From IMG/VR virus record IMGVR_UViG_3300023174_000290, positions 1 through 43,556 of that record: 43,556 nt of DNA; one strand, given 5' to 3'. A model generated the notes under the pieces. It ran no database searches. It was not told the origin of the DNA and saw only the letters and a program-made list of their open reading frames with translations. Each line of letters begins with the position of its first letter. Within the stretch, counting starts at the first letter, position 1. Below, one piece after another: positions 32,554-41,396 of this stretch. The translations under genes and the position numbers were made by a program. This DNA is from a virus.

Positions 32554-34519
32554 TTTTTTTGTTCTCCGTTGATACTTCTTCTTTAAGTAGTGTTTTAGAA
32601 AGTGATTTGAGTTTGTTTTCTACTTCTAACAACAACTTTTCATCATTTTCATAAACATCTTCTGTCTGTTCATTGAAAATACCTTTTGAAGCTTGAGTTA
32701 ATGTGCTTAAACCAGCAAACATGCTTCTATTGGTTTTTCCTGTAGTTGATTCTGGGGTATGTGTTCTTTTAAAATGCTTGGTTCTTGGACCACGACTAAT
32801 TCTTCCATCGGTAGCAGCTGGCTTATAGAATGTACCATTAGCTTTAGGAGTGGAATACGAACCGTCTTTTTTATACATTGTTTCTGAATTATCGGATCTT
32901 CTTGGTGGGGCTGCTAATAAGTTTGATTCTTCGCCACCAGCTTCTTCAGTTCCAGTCGTCTCTGCTCCCGCTGTCTCTGCTTCTCCCTCACCACCAGTTG
33001 CTTCGGGCGTTTCTCCACTTAAGCCGCCCAATGCACTTCCACCGCCAGAAGCCGTATCTCCGCTTTCTTCGCCAGCTTCAATAGCTTTTTCATATTGCTT
33101 ATCATAGAAAATATCTCTTTGAATACGCAAGAAGTCGCTATCTCCCATCTTGAATACGTTTTCAAAAATCCAACGCTTACTAAAACCAGCTTCTTTTGCT
33201 TCTTTGGCAACATCAATTTGTGCCTTGAAGTGTTCTAATTCTTGTAATTCGCTAATTTTAGAGGGATTATTTAACTTAAGTTTAAATTTAAGTAAATCTT
33301 CATTTCTATAACCAAGAGTATACAAATGAATGATTCCAATTTTTTCTAATTCAGACAATACAACTCTCTGTAGTCTCTGAACTGTTCTAGCAAAGCGAAT
33401 ATCTTTTTGTGCAAGTGTGCTTTTATCTTCTGCTGCTTTGTCCTTGCCGCTTGTAAGATAAGATTGTGGAAGCTTTAAGGCAGAAAATAGCTTATCACGC
33501 AAATATTGAACGTCATCAATATCACCAGTGAATGTGCCACCTTGCAAATTCTCTATTTTTGTTCCGCTTTGTGTGCCACGAACAGGAATATAAAAATCTT
33601 CATCAATACTCATTGGATTATAACGTAAATCAACACGACCTGTGTTTGGATCTACAATCATATTACGCTTTAAACCTGTGATAACCTTTTGAATATATTG
33701 TTCTACTTCTTGTGGAGCTACGTTACCAACGTCAATATAGAATACTCTGCGTTCTGGTGCGCGGACGATACGATAAGCCATCATTGCATCTTCCATCAAT
33801 TGCAATTGACGCCAAATACGACGAGCCGGTTCTAGAACTGAGGTGCCGTATGGTGTATATTTATCTTGTCCAAGAATTCTAAAGTGTGCGATTTGCCAAT
33901 TTTCAAATGTAACACCCGCGCTATTCCATTGATATTGAACGTAATTTGGATTACTTTCATCTTCACCTTCTAAACGTTCAATTTCTGGCGATGGTAATCC
34001 TAGACAGGTTTTAACTCCCAACTTTTCATCAATATCTAAATATAAAAAGAAATCGCCAAATTTGCACATGGTTCTGCACCATGAAAACAAATTAGATTCA
34101 ATATTTAAAACATTAAAATAAAGATTTTGTAAGATACCTTTTATTTCTTCATTTTTTGTATCAACAAATAATAAACTACGGAATTGATTGCTGGTTGTCA
34201 TTTCATCAGCGTAAATGTCCATTGCTGATGCAATTTCTGGCATGAATTCCATTTGATCGAAGTCGCTGTACCGTTCGGCACGACTTTGATTGGCCATAAT
34301 GTTGCTTTGAATGGCTTCAAATGGGTTATAGCTCTTCTTCTTAAAGCTCTGGCCACTAGCACTAGTAAACTTATAGCGATCTAAATCACGGCGTTTATAA
34401 CGTATTTGAGATTGTGCTCTAAAATTGCTTATTGGTCCTGAAAATAATCTTGTTAGCCCTGTGTATAGCGGGGATTCTCTATTCTTAGGATTATTATCTT
34501 TTATTCTGTTATTAGCCAT
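32543..34519 (-). CDS. 20: Portal vertex protein, T4 gp20-like
   Basis: 658 residues. The portal core runs to about residue 475 and includes FDQMEFMPEIASAMDIYADE (about 85-104), a FENWQIAHFRILG region, RIVRAPERRVFYIDVGN and KDKAAEDKSTLAQKDIRFARTV-like helices that in gp20 form the DNA channel. The C-terminal 180 residues are a Gly/Glu/Ala low-complexity stretch followed by a basic part and a coiled coil, absent from T4 gp20 (524 residues). The dodecameric portal nucleates head assembly and anchors TerL. AAGG precedes the ATG; the gene starts 7 bases after TerL. Confidence 0.93.
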   Translation of the reverse strand: MANNRIKDNNPKNRESPLYTGLTRLFSGPISNFRAQSQIRYKRRDLDRYKFTSASGQSFKKKSYNPFEAIQSNIMANQSRAERYSDFDQMEFMPEIASAMDIYADEMTTSNQFRSLLFVDTKNEEIKGILQNLYFNVLNIESNLFSWCRTMCKFGDFFLYLDIDEKLGVKTCLGLPSPEIERLEGEDESNPNYVQYQWNSAGVTFENWQIAHFRILGQDKYTPYGTSVLEPARRIWRQLQLMEDAMMAYRIVRAPERRVFYIDVGNVAPQEVEQYIQKVITGLKRNMIVDPNTGRVDLRYNPMSIDEDFYIPVRGTQSGTKIENLQGGTFTGDIDDVQYLRDKLFSALKLPQSYLTSGKDKAAEDKSTLAQKDIRFARTVQRLQRVVLSELEKIGIIHLYTLGYRNEDLLKFKLKLNNPSKISELQELEHFKAQIDVAKEAKEAGFSKRWIFENVFKMGDSDFLRIQRDIFYDKQYEKAIEAGEESGDTASGGGSALGGLSGETPEATGGEGEAETAGAETTGTEEAGGEESNLLAAPPRRSDNSETMYKKDGSYSTPKANGTFYKPAATDGRISRGPRTKHFKRTHTPESTTGKTNRSMFAGLSTLTQASKGIFNEQTEDVYENDEKLLLEVENKLKSLSKTLLKEEVSTENKKNET

Positions 34520-34525
34520 GGTTTT

Positions 34526-36103
34526 TTAGCCTTTTATTATCCAACTAAATTGTTTATATACTTGTTGTGCTTCACTATATTTCTTAACTCTGTCTTCTTG
34601 CATTATTGCTTTCTGCGAAGAATCTAAATAGCTACCACCTTTTGTTATTGACGTTAAGAATGCCTTAGAATACTCTAAATTTCTCTCATTGTTAATAACA
34701 GCCGTATCTCTTACCCAACAACCAATCGCTAATGACATAACTAAATCATCGTTATAGCCTTTTTGAGCTTCTGGTCTGCCATTGACCCATACGAAAGTAT
34801 CAAATTCATTTATTGTTCTTTGAGAATTTATTTTTATCATTTTATTACGAATAAATTCTTCAAGTTTTGCAACAATCAATGGGCGAGATTTCATTGTTGT
34901 ACTAAAGCCGGGAACAGTATTGCTTGTATATTGGGCGGAAGTACTATCAATAAAGTCTTGCGATCCTTTCATAGAATAAAAGACATTTGGATAGCGCATA
35001 TCAATTAATTTTGTTAATACAGCATATCCAACGTTATTATTCTCTACTACAACCATGCAATTACCGTACTCTGTTCCAACATCAAAGAGTAATTTAGCAA
35101 AATTATCTAAATCTGTTTTACCTTGATATTCTGCTACTTGTTCCATATTCTTAATATCTAATACATGGAATACAGAATAATCCTTACCATCTCCGCGAGC
35201 AACGTCAGCAGACAATAAATAAGAACCACCATTTTCAAATTCCTTCCAGATATGATAATTTCTGTCTATCCATGTACGATACTTTGGCTCAGAAACGGTT
35301 TTTTTCAGTTTTGCTAAATCATCTGAATTCATTACAGTTTCGCCAGAAGCATTGAAGTTACATTCAAATTCTTGAGCGATTTGACGCTTGCTCATGTTTC
35401 GCGTCATTCTGTCAAACCATTCTTGCGTATATTCTGGATGTATATTCCAAGGTAACTTTGTTGGTTTAAAGTTATTAGCGCCAACCTCAGAATCTACATA
35501 AGTTTTATGAAACCAATTTCCTACACCGTTTGGAGTCGAAAGAGCGATACAACGACCACCAGTAGAAATTGTAGGTAAAAGACCTGTCCATAAATCATCC
35601 ATGTCTTCAACGTGCGCAGCTTCGTCTAGAATCAACAAAGACAATGCTTGACCACGACCAGCATCTTTTGAAGTAGGTGTACCTTGAATCTTAGAACCGT
35701 TATCTAATTCAAGCTTGGTTTTGTTATTGACGCTAATTTCTGAAATGCGCAACCAATCAGGAATAGAATTTAAAATATCTTTAACTTTTTCAACGATTTC
35801 TATTGCTGTATTTAATTTTGTTGCCATGACAAGGATATTTTTTTCCTTGTAAAATAACATCATCCAAGCAACATATCCAGAAACGATAGTTGAAATACCC
35901 ATTTGACGGGATTTCAAAATAACGTTATATCTATGATCATGAAAATCGTTTAATAATTGTTTTTGGAATTTAAAAGTCTTAAAAGATATTAGACCTTTTT
36001 CTTGATGAACAATCTTGGCGTAATTATCTAAGAAGTAAGCAGGATCTTTGCCACACTTTAAGATTTCTTTAGTAATTTCCTCTTTAGATAACTTATACGC
36101 CAT
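34526..36103 (-). CDS. 17: Terminase large subunit, T4 gp17-like
   Basis: 525 residues. ATPase: Walker A-like SRQMGIST (65-72), Walker B LLILDEAAH (157-164; D160, E161), coupling motif ALSTPNG (187-193). Nuclease: D300 in LLSADVARGDGKDYS, E354 in VVVENNNVGY, D452/D453 in GYNDDLVMSL, the RNase H-like metal triad. It pumps DNA into the prohead and cuts the concatemer. The usual lysine of Walker A is replaced by isoleucine (G-I-S-T), a variant I have seen in relatives, where the arginine of SRQ or another residue must take over. No convincing small terminase is adjacent. Confidence 0.95.
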   Translation of the reverse strand: MAYKLSKEEITKEILKCGKDPAYFLDNYAKIVHQEKGLISFKTFKFQKQLLNDFHDHRYNVILKSRQMGISTIVSGYVAWMMLFYKEKNILVMATKLNTAIEIVEKVKDILNSIPDWLRISEISVNNKTKLELDNGSKIQGTPTSKDAGRGQALSLLILDEAAHVEDMDDLWTGLLPTISTGGRCIALSTPNGVGNWFHKTYVDSEVGANNFKPTKLPWNIHPEYTQEWFDRMTRNMSKRQIAQEFECNFNASGETVMNSDDLAKLKKTVSEPKYRTWIDRNYHIWKEFENGGSYLLSADVARGDGKDYSVFHVLDIKNMEQVAEYQGKTDLDNFAKLLFDVGTEYGNCMVVVENNNVGYAVLTKLIDMRYPNVFYSMKGSQDFIDSTSAQYTSNTVPGFSTTMKSRPLIVAKLEEFIRNKMIKINSQRTINEFDTFVWVNGRPEAQKGYNDDLVMSLAIGCWVRDTAVINNERNLEYSKAFLTSITKGGSYLDSSQKAIMQEDRVKKYSEAQQVYKQFSWIIKG

Positions 36104-36123
36104 GCCATTACCTTATTCCTTAC

Positions 36124-36633
36124 TTATTTAAGATATGTCTTTGGTTGCTTGATGTTCATTAACCAGCGTTTTGCAATATCAGCATAATTTTGTTCAGACT
36201 TGCTAGTTTGTTTATCATAACCTTCGACATTTCCTATCTGATATGTCTGAGAGGCGTTTACATAAGCTGTTCTACGATTTGCAGTTTGCACCATTACATC
36301 TACATCACCAAATTCAGTTAAGTCTAAAGACTTTTTAGTTACTTTTTTATATTCTGATTTGATGAAAGCAATGATATCCTTCATAGTTCTGCGAATGTCA
36401 GTTTCAAAATTCTTATCGTGTACTTTAATTAATGGCATTTCGCTGTGATATTTCAAAATCAACATATTTCCTTGGAATTGAACACCAAAGCCATCCATCA
36501 TTCTGGGGTCATAAATAGAAACACCTTGTACAAGATCTTCTGATTCACGCTTTAGACCAATTTCAGCACCACCATGATGTTTAGCGTGCAATGCTTGTGA
36601 AATTCCATTTACAACGTCTAGAATACTAGCCAT
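36124..36633 (-). CDS. Conserved protein upstream of terminase
   Basis: 169 residues. It reads DVVNGISQALHAKHHGGAEI (about 6-25), DPRMMDGFGVQFQGNMLILK (about 42-61), then a helix FETDIRRTMKDIIAFIKSEYKK and VMVQTANRRTAYVNASQTYQIG. A beta-helix-beta layout without a helix-turn-helix argues against a classical small terminase. Relatives with 'R.mDGF.v...GN.LI..Y.SE' occur in cyanophage-like T4 relatives as unassigned conserved virion genes. Starts after a GGAG site; one base after the zinc protein. A packaging or neck role is inferred from position only. Confidence 0.62.
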   Translation of the reverse strand: MASILDVVNGISQALHAKHHGGAEIGLKRESEDLVQGVSIYDPRMMDGFGVQFQGNMLILKYHSEMPLIKVHDKNFETDIRRTMKDIIAFIKSEYKKVTKKSLDLTEFGDVDVMVQTANRRTAYVNASQTYQIGNVEGYDKQTSKSEQNYADIAKRWLMNIKQPKTYLK

Positions 36634-37026
36634 TTATTTATCTCCGTTAGGACGCCAGCCTGACATCCATCTTTCTTCTCTATCTTCTATATGTTTAACA
36701 TAACAACTTTGGCAGGTAGAGAATTTATTTAAATATACATCATCAGATTTATTAAAACTATATTGATTACATATTGAACAATTCTTATGTTCATTTTTAT
36801 TAATTAGTTTCTTAGGTATTAAAATCCCTCCTAAGTCCACTTTTTCTCTGGATTGTTCATTAGTTAGCTGCTTTTTAACTGTTTCCTGAGTATCAGCTAC
36901 GTATTCTCGCTCTTTTTCTTGATTCCAGAAATATTTTGGATTCATAGTTGCTAATTCACCGTATTTTTCTTTAACTGCTTTTTCTAAAGCTGCAATATAA
37001 TTAGGATCTTTTTTATTGATTGACAT
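36634..37026 (-). CDS. Zinc-finger protein next to packaging genes
   Basis: 130 residues. N-terminal half helical and charged (NYIAALEKAVKEKYGELATM), C-terminal half with C83-X2-C86 and C105-X2-C108 (NCSICNQYSF, STCQSCYVKH), a treble-clef-like zinc site, then EERWMSGWRP. Zinc plus helical start could suit a DNA-binding packaging factor acting as small terminase, but I cannot establish that. Its ATG lies inside the last codons of the upstream coiled-coil gene (14-base overlap), so they are coupled. Confidence 0.6.
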   Translation of the reverse strand: MSINKKDPNYIAALEKAVKEKYGELATMNPKYFWNQEKEREYVADTQETVKKQLTNEQSREKVDLGGILIPKKLINKNEHKNCSICNQYSFNKSDDVYLNKFSTCQSCYVKHIEDREERWMSGWRPNGDK

Positions 37027-37510
37027 TTGTTATTTTTACTGCCGCATAAAATATAGTTACTGATAAAGCCATACCTAACAGCATTGAACCAAATAATTTA
37101 ACATCTTCCCATTTCTTACTATCTTCTAATTGTTCTATTCTTCTATCTTTTATTTGTATTACATTATCAAACAATTCTTTATTAAGATTTAATTCTAATT
37201 TATGTTGTTGTTTTAATGTATCTAATTCTATATTAAGTTTCTTTATTTCACTGTCTTTTTCTATTCTAAGTTTTTCTAATTCAAAAGACTTATTTGCCAT
37301 TATCTTTATAAGCCCCTCAGAATCAAATAAAAATCCATCATAAGGCGCAGCTTCGCCCTCTTTTACGACAGAGTAATCACCATCTTCATTATCATCTTCA
37401 GCCGTTACAGTATCGATTACTGATGGGGGTGAAGCATAGGCAATAGATGTATGTGTTGCTAGAAAAACTAGCAACACGAATACGGTAAACAAGGATTTAA
37501 TATTATTCAT
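37013..37510 (-). CDS. Secreted coiled-coil protein with C-terminal membrane anchor
   Basis: 165 residues. A signal peptide (about 1-26: basic MNNIKS, hydrophobic core FTVFVLLVFLAT, small residues AYA before SPP) leads to an acidic stretch, EGEAAPYDGFLFDSEGLIKIM (split over 52-72), a coiled coil (about 75-130), and a final membrane helix (about 139-160). The 'APydG.LFdseg' element followed by coiled coil is one I know from phage proteins near lysis genes. Together with two overlapping membrane proteins it may form a spanin-like or lysis-related set spanning the envelope, implying a Gram-negative host. No endolysin is present in the window. Confidence 0.55.
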   Translation of the reverse strand: MNNIKSLFTVFVLLVFLATHTSIAYASPPSVIDTVTAEDDNEDGDYSVVKEGEAAPYDGFLFDSEGLIKIMANKSFELEKLRIEKDSEIKKLNIELDTLKQQHKLELNLNKELFDNVIQIKDRRIEQLEDSKKWEDVKLFGSMLLGMALSVTIFYAAVKITNVNQ

Positions 37511-37901
37511 CTTTCTTGCGTTTACCTTTCTTTTTCTTTTCTTTGACTCCTAACTGTTCCTCTACTTGTATCTTGAATCCTTGAGGATCTCTTTTCACCG
37601 TTTCTTCTAATTTTCTTTTCTCTTCCTTTGCTTTTGCTACCACTTCCTTTAACTTTTGCTTCTTTTCTTCGTCTACTTTCTTTAGGTCTTCTTGTTTCTT
37701 CTCTTCCAATTTTGCTGTTTCTTCTTCTAGTTTCTTTTGTGCCGCTTCTTTTGCTTCGTTTTCCCGCTTGTATTGCTCTCGCTGTTGTTGTAGCCCATCT
37801 CCAACATGCTTTCTTAATACTAAAAAACTTAGTGTTGCTCCTGCAACAAAAAGACCAATCCAAAGTTTGAACTTGTTCCAAAATTCTTTTAACTTAACCA
37901 T
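37503..37901 (-). CDS. Membrane-anchored lysine/glutamate coiled-coil protein
   Basis: 132 residues from the ATG at 37901, which overlaps the upstream stop (TAATG) and has AAAGGGAG 9 bases before it; an ATG at 37922 is also in frame. A membrane helix at about 14-30 (WIGLFVAGATLSFLVL) is followed by a highly charged coiled coil, rich in EEK and KK repeats, and a lysine-rich end (KEKKKKGKRKKDE). The anchor-then-coil plan matches inner-membrane spanins (Rz-like), but composition alone cannot prove it. It overlaps the downstream secreted coiled-coil gene by 8 bases. Confidence 0.55.
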   Translation of the reverse strand: MVKLKEFWNKFKLWIGLFVAGATLSFLVLRKHVGDGLQQQREQYKRENEAKEAAQKKLEEETAKLEEKKQEDLKKVDEEKKQKLKEVVAKAKEEKRKLEETVKRDPQGFKIQVEEQLGVKEKKKKGKRKKDE

Positions 37902-38170
37902 TATTGTACTCCCTTTCTCCATTTAACCGCGAGATCTGCGAATCCTTCAATGCCTACATAGCCAAGAGTTACGGCTGTCCATTCTTCTGGGGTTACTTTG
38001 CCTACGCACAGTAAAACAGTGCCGGTAATCCAAACTAATAATTTACGAGAAACAAACTTTTCAGAAATAATATCTACTAATCCACGTCTTTGTTCTGGTG
38101 GTTTCTTCTGTTCTTTCTCTAGTTCTTGTTCAATTTCTTGAACTTCTTCTTTTAAACCCATATTAGCCAT
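37901..38170 (-). CDS. Small membrane protein, holin-like
   Basis: 89 residues. A charged N-terminus with a helical Glu/Gln run (about 6-28) precedes two hydrophobic segments (about 43-57 and 63-81: KLLVWITGTVLLCVGKV, EEWTAVTLGYVGIEGFADLA) and a basic C-terminus. The second segment 'w.avTlgYvgiqg..D' is seen in short phage membrane proteins often called holin-like. Good AGGAG ribosome site; stop overlaps the next ATG. Holin activity is inference; it could be a general membrane modulator. Confidence 0.55.
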   Translation of the reverse strand: MANMGLKEEVQEIEQELEKEQKKPPEQRRGLVDIISEKFVSRKLLVWITGTVLLCVGKVTPEEWTAVTLGYVGIEGFADLAVKWRKGVQ

Positions 38171-38179
38171 ATTTTTCTC

Positions 38180-41100
38180 CTATTGATATATATATGCGTA
38201 TCCATCTTTGCGGTCTATAACTATTTGACTATCTACGCAATCCTTTAGACTATCTAGGTGTGATATTAGTATCACAGTTTTGAAGTAGCTTTTAATTAGT
38301 TCTAAGATTCTTACAAAACCTTCTAGATTTTCTGCGTCTAATGCTGTTCCCGGTTCATCCATGATGAAGAAATCTGGTCGTGGCAATGTTGTAACGCTGA
38401 TTAAAGCTAGTCTAATAGCAGTTGATGCAAGAGTTTTTTCTGCACCGCTTCCCATTTCTAATGGACGAGCATCATATTTTGGATGTTTAATCATAATATC
38501 CAACTTATCATCATCATTCTCCAAATAAATAGAGAAATCTACGATATTAGACAATATTTTAGCTATTTCTTGATTAATCTCTGGTAGTTTACTCTTTATG
38601 ATTTCATATGAAAGTCCATTAGGATGCATACAAGCTTGAAAAAGATCATAAGCTGCATAATCTCTACGAATTTTTTCTAATTCTTCTTTTTGTTTAACAG
38701 AAATTTCATATTTTTGAGTAATGGAACCATGATTCTTATATAGCTCAAGCAAATCCCTCTCAGCTACTCTTAATTCATCATTAAGATTAGATAAAATCTT
38801 GTTTTTATTAGCTTTTTTACCTAATAAATCTTGATAATTTTGAATTTTTTGTTTATTTTCTTCATATTTACGTAATTTTTCTTCTAAAGTTTGGATAGAA
38901 GAATCAATAATATGTAATGCACTATTGTTTTTTTCTATATTTAATTCATTAGCAGCTATATCCTGCTTTAGATTGGTTACTTTAGCTGTAAAAGTATTCA
39001 AACGTTTACTAGAAGCAGTAACTTCTTCTTCTAAAGAAGATTTTTCTGTTGCTTTATCAGTTAATATTCTTTGAGCTTCTGTTAATTGCTCAACAATATT
39101 TTCATAATTTTCTTTTGCTGTAAAAGCATCTTTAATAAATTTGCAGTTTGGAAATGAATCTCCGCAAGGAATTTCATTCAATAGCTTTATTTTTTTATTT
39201 CTATTAGAAACATCATTATTTAATGAATCATATTTCTTTTCAAAAGAATTTATTTGATTATTTAATGAATCTAATTCTTCTTTTTTCTTAGACAATTCTT
39301 CAATATCTATTAAAGACAATAGTTTAGACAATTCATCTAATAGTGATGTCTTCTTAACATTATCTTCTAGCATATTTTTATTAGAAAGGATTAATTGTTC
39401 CTTTCTAGAAATATGCTTATTTAAATTTTCTTTTGTATTATCATAATCAATAATATCTGTTGGCATATTATTGATAGATAGCTGTAACTCAGCCATGCTT
39501 TGGTTGAGAGCAGAGATTTTTTCTTTTAGATCATCAACTACAATTTTTTTCTGTTCTAATTCAATTTCAATTTTTTCTATTTCTTCTTGGGCATTAGAAA
39601 TATCTTTTTCGTAATTAACACCTTCTAGCTTCTTAAGAATAGCCTTTAATTCAGAGCTTTCTTCTTTTGCTAATTTAAATTTCTTTTCAAATGTCTCTAG
39701 GTCAAGGAACTTAGCAAGAATCTGCTTACGATTCGTAGATCCTTCTGTAATGAAAGATAGATAGCCAAATTGACTGGCCATTGAAGTTAAAAAGAAATCA
39801 TCTACTGTACCAAAGAAACGACGGATGTTCTTGTCAGTATCATTACGTGCAAGACCATTTAGGGATTCTGAATCTGTTGTAAACTGAACGTCAGTTTTAC
39901 CTTCTATAACTTCTACGCCTTTTGATTTCTTAAGGTACTTTTCTGTCTTTCGATCAATTACGTATTCTTCGCCATTGATATCAATAATGGCTTTACCAAA
40001 ACCTCCTTCTGCATTTTGATTAATTACGTTCAAGTTCTTTCTATTATTTTTTGATGTTGTATTATAAACAGTATAAAGCAAGCTATCGACAACGGATGAT
40101 TTACCGGTATAATTTTTTCCAAAAATACCGACGATACCATTCATGGAAGCAAAATCTATTTTATTTCCTTCTCCATAATTGAAAAGATTATCCCATTCAA
40201 GAGATTTTAGCTTCCAGTTAATATTTCTATACGTCTCTTCACCCTCTTCAATTGCAGAAGAGAATTTTTTATTTAATTCAATAACTTTAACAATAATTTC
40301 TTCATCAGCCTTATAGTCTTTAAGATATTCACGAATAAGCTTTTCTTGAAAGCCAAGATCTCGTAAATTATCTTCATGTGTTATAGCAGAAGCGGTTTGA
40401 CTATTTTTATTTACATTCGCTTTATTAACGAATGTAACACTTTCTGGCTGAAATTTGTTTTTTACTATTTCCGTAGCCTTCTTGACTTTATCCAATGAAA
40501 CGCTTTTGTCGGCAATAATACGCACGCGAGCAGAAATAACAATATCGCACTCTGGAACATTTCCTTCATCGTCAAGAACAATATTAATATACGGCTTAGG
40601 ATTTTTGATTGCATGATGTTCGCAAGTAAAATCATTTTTTCCTTTTATATCCCAAATTAAAAAACCCTTATCGTCCGTTTCAGCAAAACCTTGCTGAACG
40701 GTTGAACCGGGATAACGAACTTTTCCTTCTTTATCTACAGCTTGATTAGTTTTATGAATATCGCCAAGAAATACATAATCATGTCCTTCATATACATCGA
40801 CAAGATGTACGTCGGATTCTAATTGATATCCTGTATCAGTCGTGATGCCAGAAATAGCTCCATGATAAAGACCTATGTTAATTTTTTCGGCGTTACTTGG
40901 CTTAACCCATTTGTCCTCATCAATAATGCTCAAAACATTTAAACTAAATTGATCATTAATTGAGATTTCGCCGGAATATTTGTGTAAAAAAAGATTAGAA
41001 AGATTAAGAGCTTTGATAATTGGAGAAATAGAATCTTGTCGTGAATCATTCTTTAGATTCACATCGTGGTTGCCAAGAATTACGTGGGTGGGAGCTATAG

Positions 41101-41305
41101 AAGCAAGATTCTTGAAGAACTCACTTGCCATATCAACAAACTCTGGGCTGATTTGTGTTTTTGTATGTGCAATATCGCCGCAATGAATAATTAATTCTAC
41201 CCTTTGTTCACGGGCAATACGATAAATTTCATTAAAAATCTGAGTATATTCATCGTGATGCTTTAAGTTTTTTACATGCGTGTCAGCCAAATGCAATATT
41301 TTCAT
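38180..41305 (-). CDS. Fused SbcD-SbcC (Mre11-Rad50) nuclease-ATPase
   Basis: 1041 residues in one frame. Residues 1-about 345 are a metallophosphoesterase of the SbcD/gp47 type (LADTH 6-10, CGDIAH 42-47, GNHD 78-81, YHG 147-149, GDIH 181-184). Residues about 366-1041 are an SbcC/gp46-type SMC-like ATPase: Walker A-like GKNYTGKS (396-403), about 400 residues of coiled coil, signature SGAEK (about 953-957), Walker B FFIMDEP (about 979-985), and H-loop LISHLD. The coil apex has C714 and C721 (CGDSFPNC, CX6C) instead of the usual CXXC zinc hook. In T4 gp46 and gp47 are separate proteins that process DNA ends for recombination-dependent replication. A GGAG site precedes the ATG, and a terminator lies just upstream. 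Confidence 0.92.
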   Translation of the reverse strand: MKILHLADTHVKNLKHHDEYTQIFNEIYRIAREQRVELIIHCGDIAHTKTQISPEFVDMASEFFKNLASIAPTHVILGNHDVNLKNDSRQDSISPIIKALNLSNLFLHKYSGEISINDQFSLNVLSIIDEDKWVKPSNAEKINIGLYHGAISGITTDTGYQLESDVHLVDVYEGHDYVFLGDIHKTNQAVDKEGKVRYPGSTVQQGFAETDDKGFLIWDIKGKNDFTCEHHAIKNPKPYINIVLDDEGNVPECDIVISARVRIIADKSVSLDKVKKATEIVKNKFQPESVTFVNKANVNKNSQTASAITHEDNLRDLGFQEKLIREYLKDYKADEEIIVKVIELNKKFSSAIEEGEETYRNINWKLKSLEWDNLFNYGEGNKIDFASMNGIVGIFGKNYTGKSSVVDSLLYTVYNTTSKNNRKNLNVINQNAEGGFGKAIIDINGEEYVIDRKTEKYLKKSKGVEVIEGKTDVQFTTDSESLNGLARNDTDKNIRRFFGTVDDFFLTSMASQFGYLSFITEGSTNRKQILAKFLDLETFEKKFKLAKEESSELKAILKKLEGVNYEKDISNAQEEIEKIEIELEQKKIVVDDLKEKISALNQSMAELQLSINNMPTDIIDYDNTKENLNKHISRKEQLILSNKNMLEDNVKKTSLLDELSKLLSLIDIEELSKKKEELDSLNNQINSFEKKYDSLNNDVSNRNKKIKLLNEIPCGDSFPNCKFIKDAFTAKENYENIVEQLTEAQRILTDKATEKSSLEEEVTASSKRLNTFTAKVTNLKQDIAANELNIEKNNSALHIIDSSIQTLEEKLRKYEENKQKIQNYQDLLGKKANKNKILSNLNDELRVAERDLLELYKNHGSITQKYEISVKQKEELEKIRRDYAAYDLFQACMHPNGLSYEIIKSKLPEINQEIAKILSNIVDFSIYLENDDDKLDIMIKHPKYDARPLEMGSGAEKTLASTAIRLALISVTTLPRPDFFIMDEPGTALDAENLEGFVRILELIKSYFKTVILISHLDSLKDCVDSQIVIDRKDGYAYIYQ

Positions 41306-41341
41306 TTTATCTCCAATAGAGACATTCTATATGATAGAAAA

Positions 41342-41367
41342 ATGCCCGTTAAGTGATTAACGGGCAT
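41342..41367 (-). terminator. Intrinsic terminator upstream of SbcCD gene
   Basis: A perfect 11-bp stem ATGCCCGTTAA/TTAACGGGCAT with a 4-base loop is followed in the minus direction by TTTTCTATC. It lies 29 bases after the cysteine-rich gene and 36 bases before the SbcCD start codon, so SbcCD probably has its own promoter or needs read-through. Confidence 0.85.
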
Positions 41368-41396
41368 ACTATAACTTCTATTCTTACTTACGTCAA

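Noticed and set aside
36124-36633. Calling this gene the small terminase because it precedes TerL
   Set aside because: No helix-turn-helix or gp16-like pattern; sequence is beta-rich and resembles an unassigned conserved virion family.
37522-37881. Minus-strand 119-codon frame overlapping the coiled-coil gene
   Set aside because: Arg/Lys-rich shadow of the Lys/Glu repeats; the overlapping frame has the membrane anchor, the good ribosome site and the coupled start.
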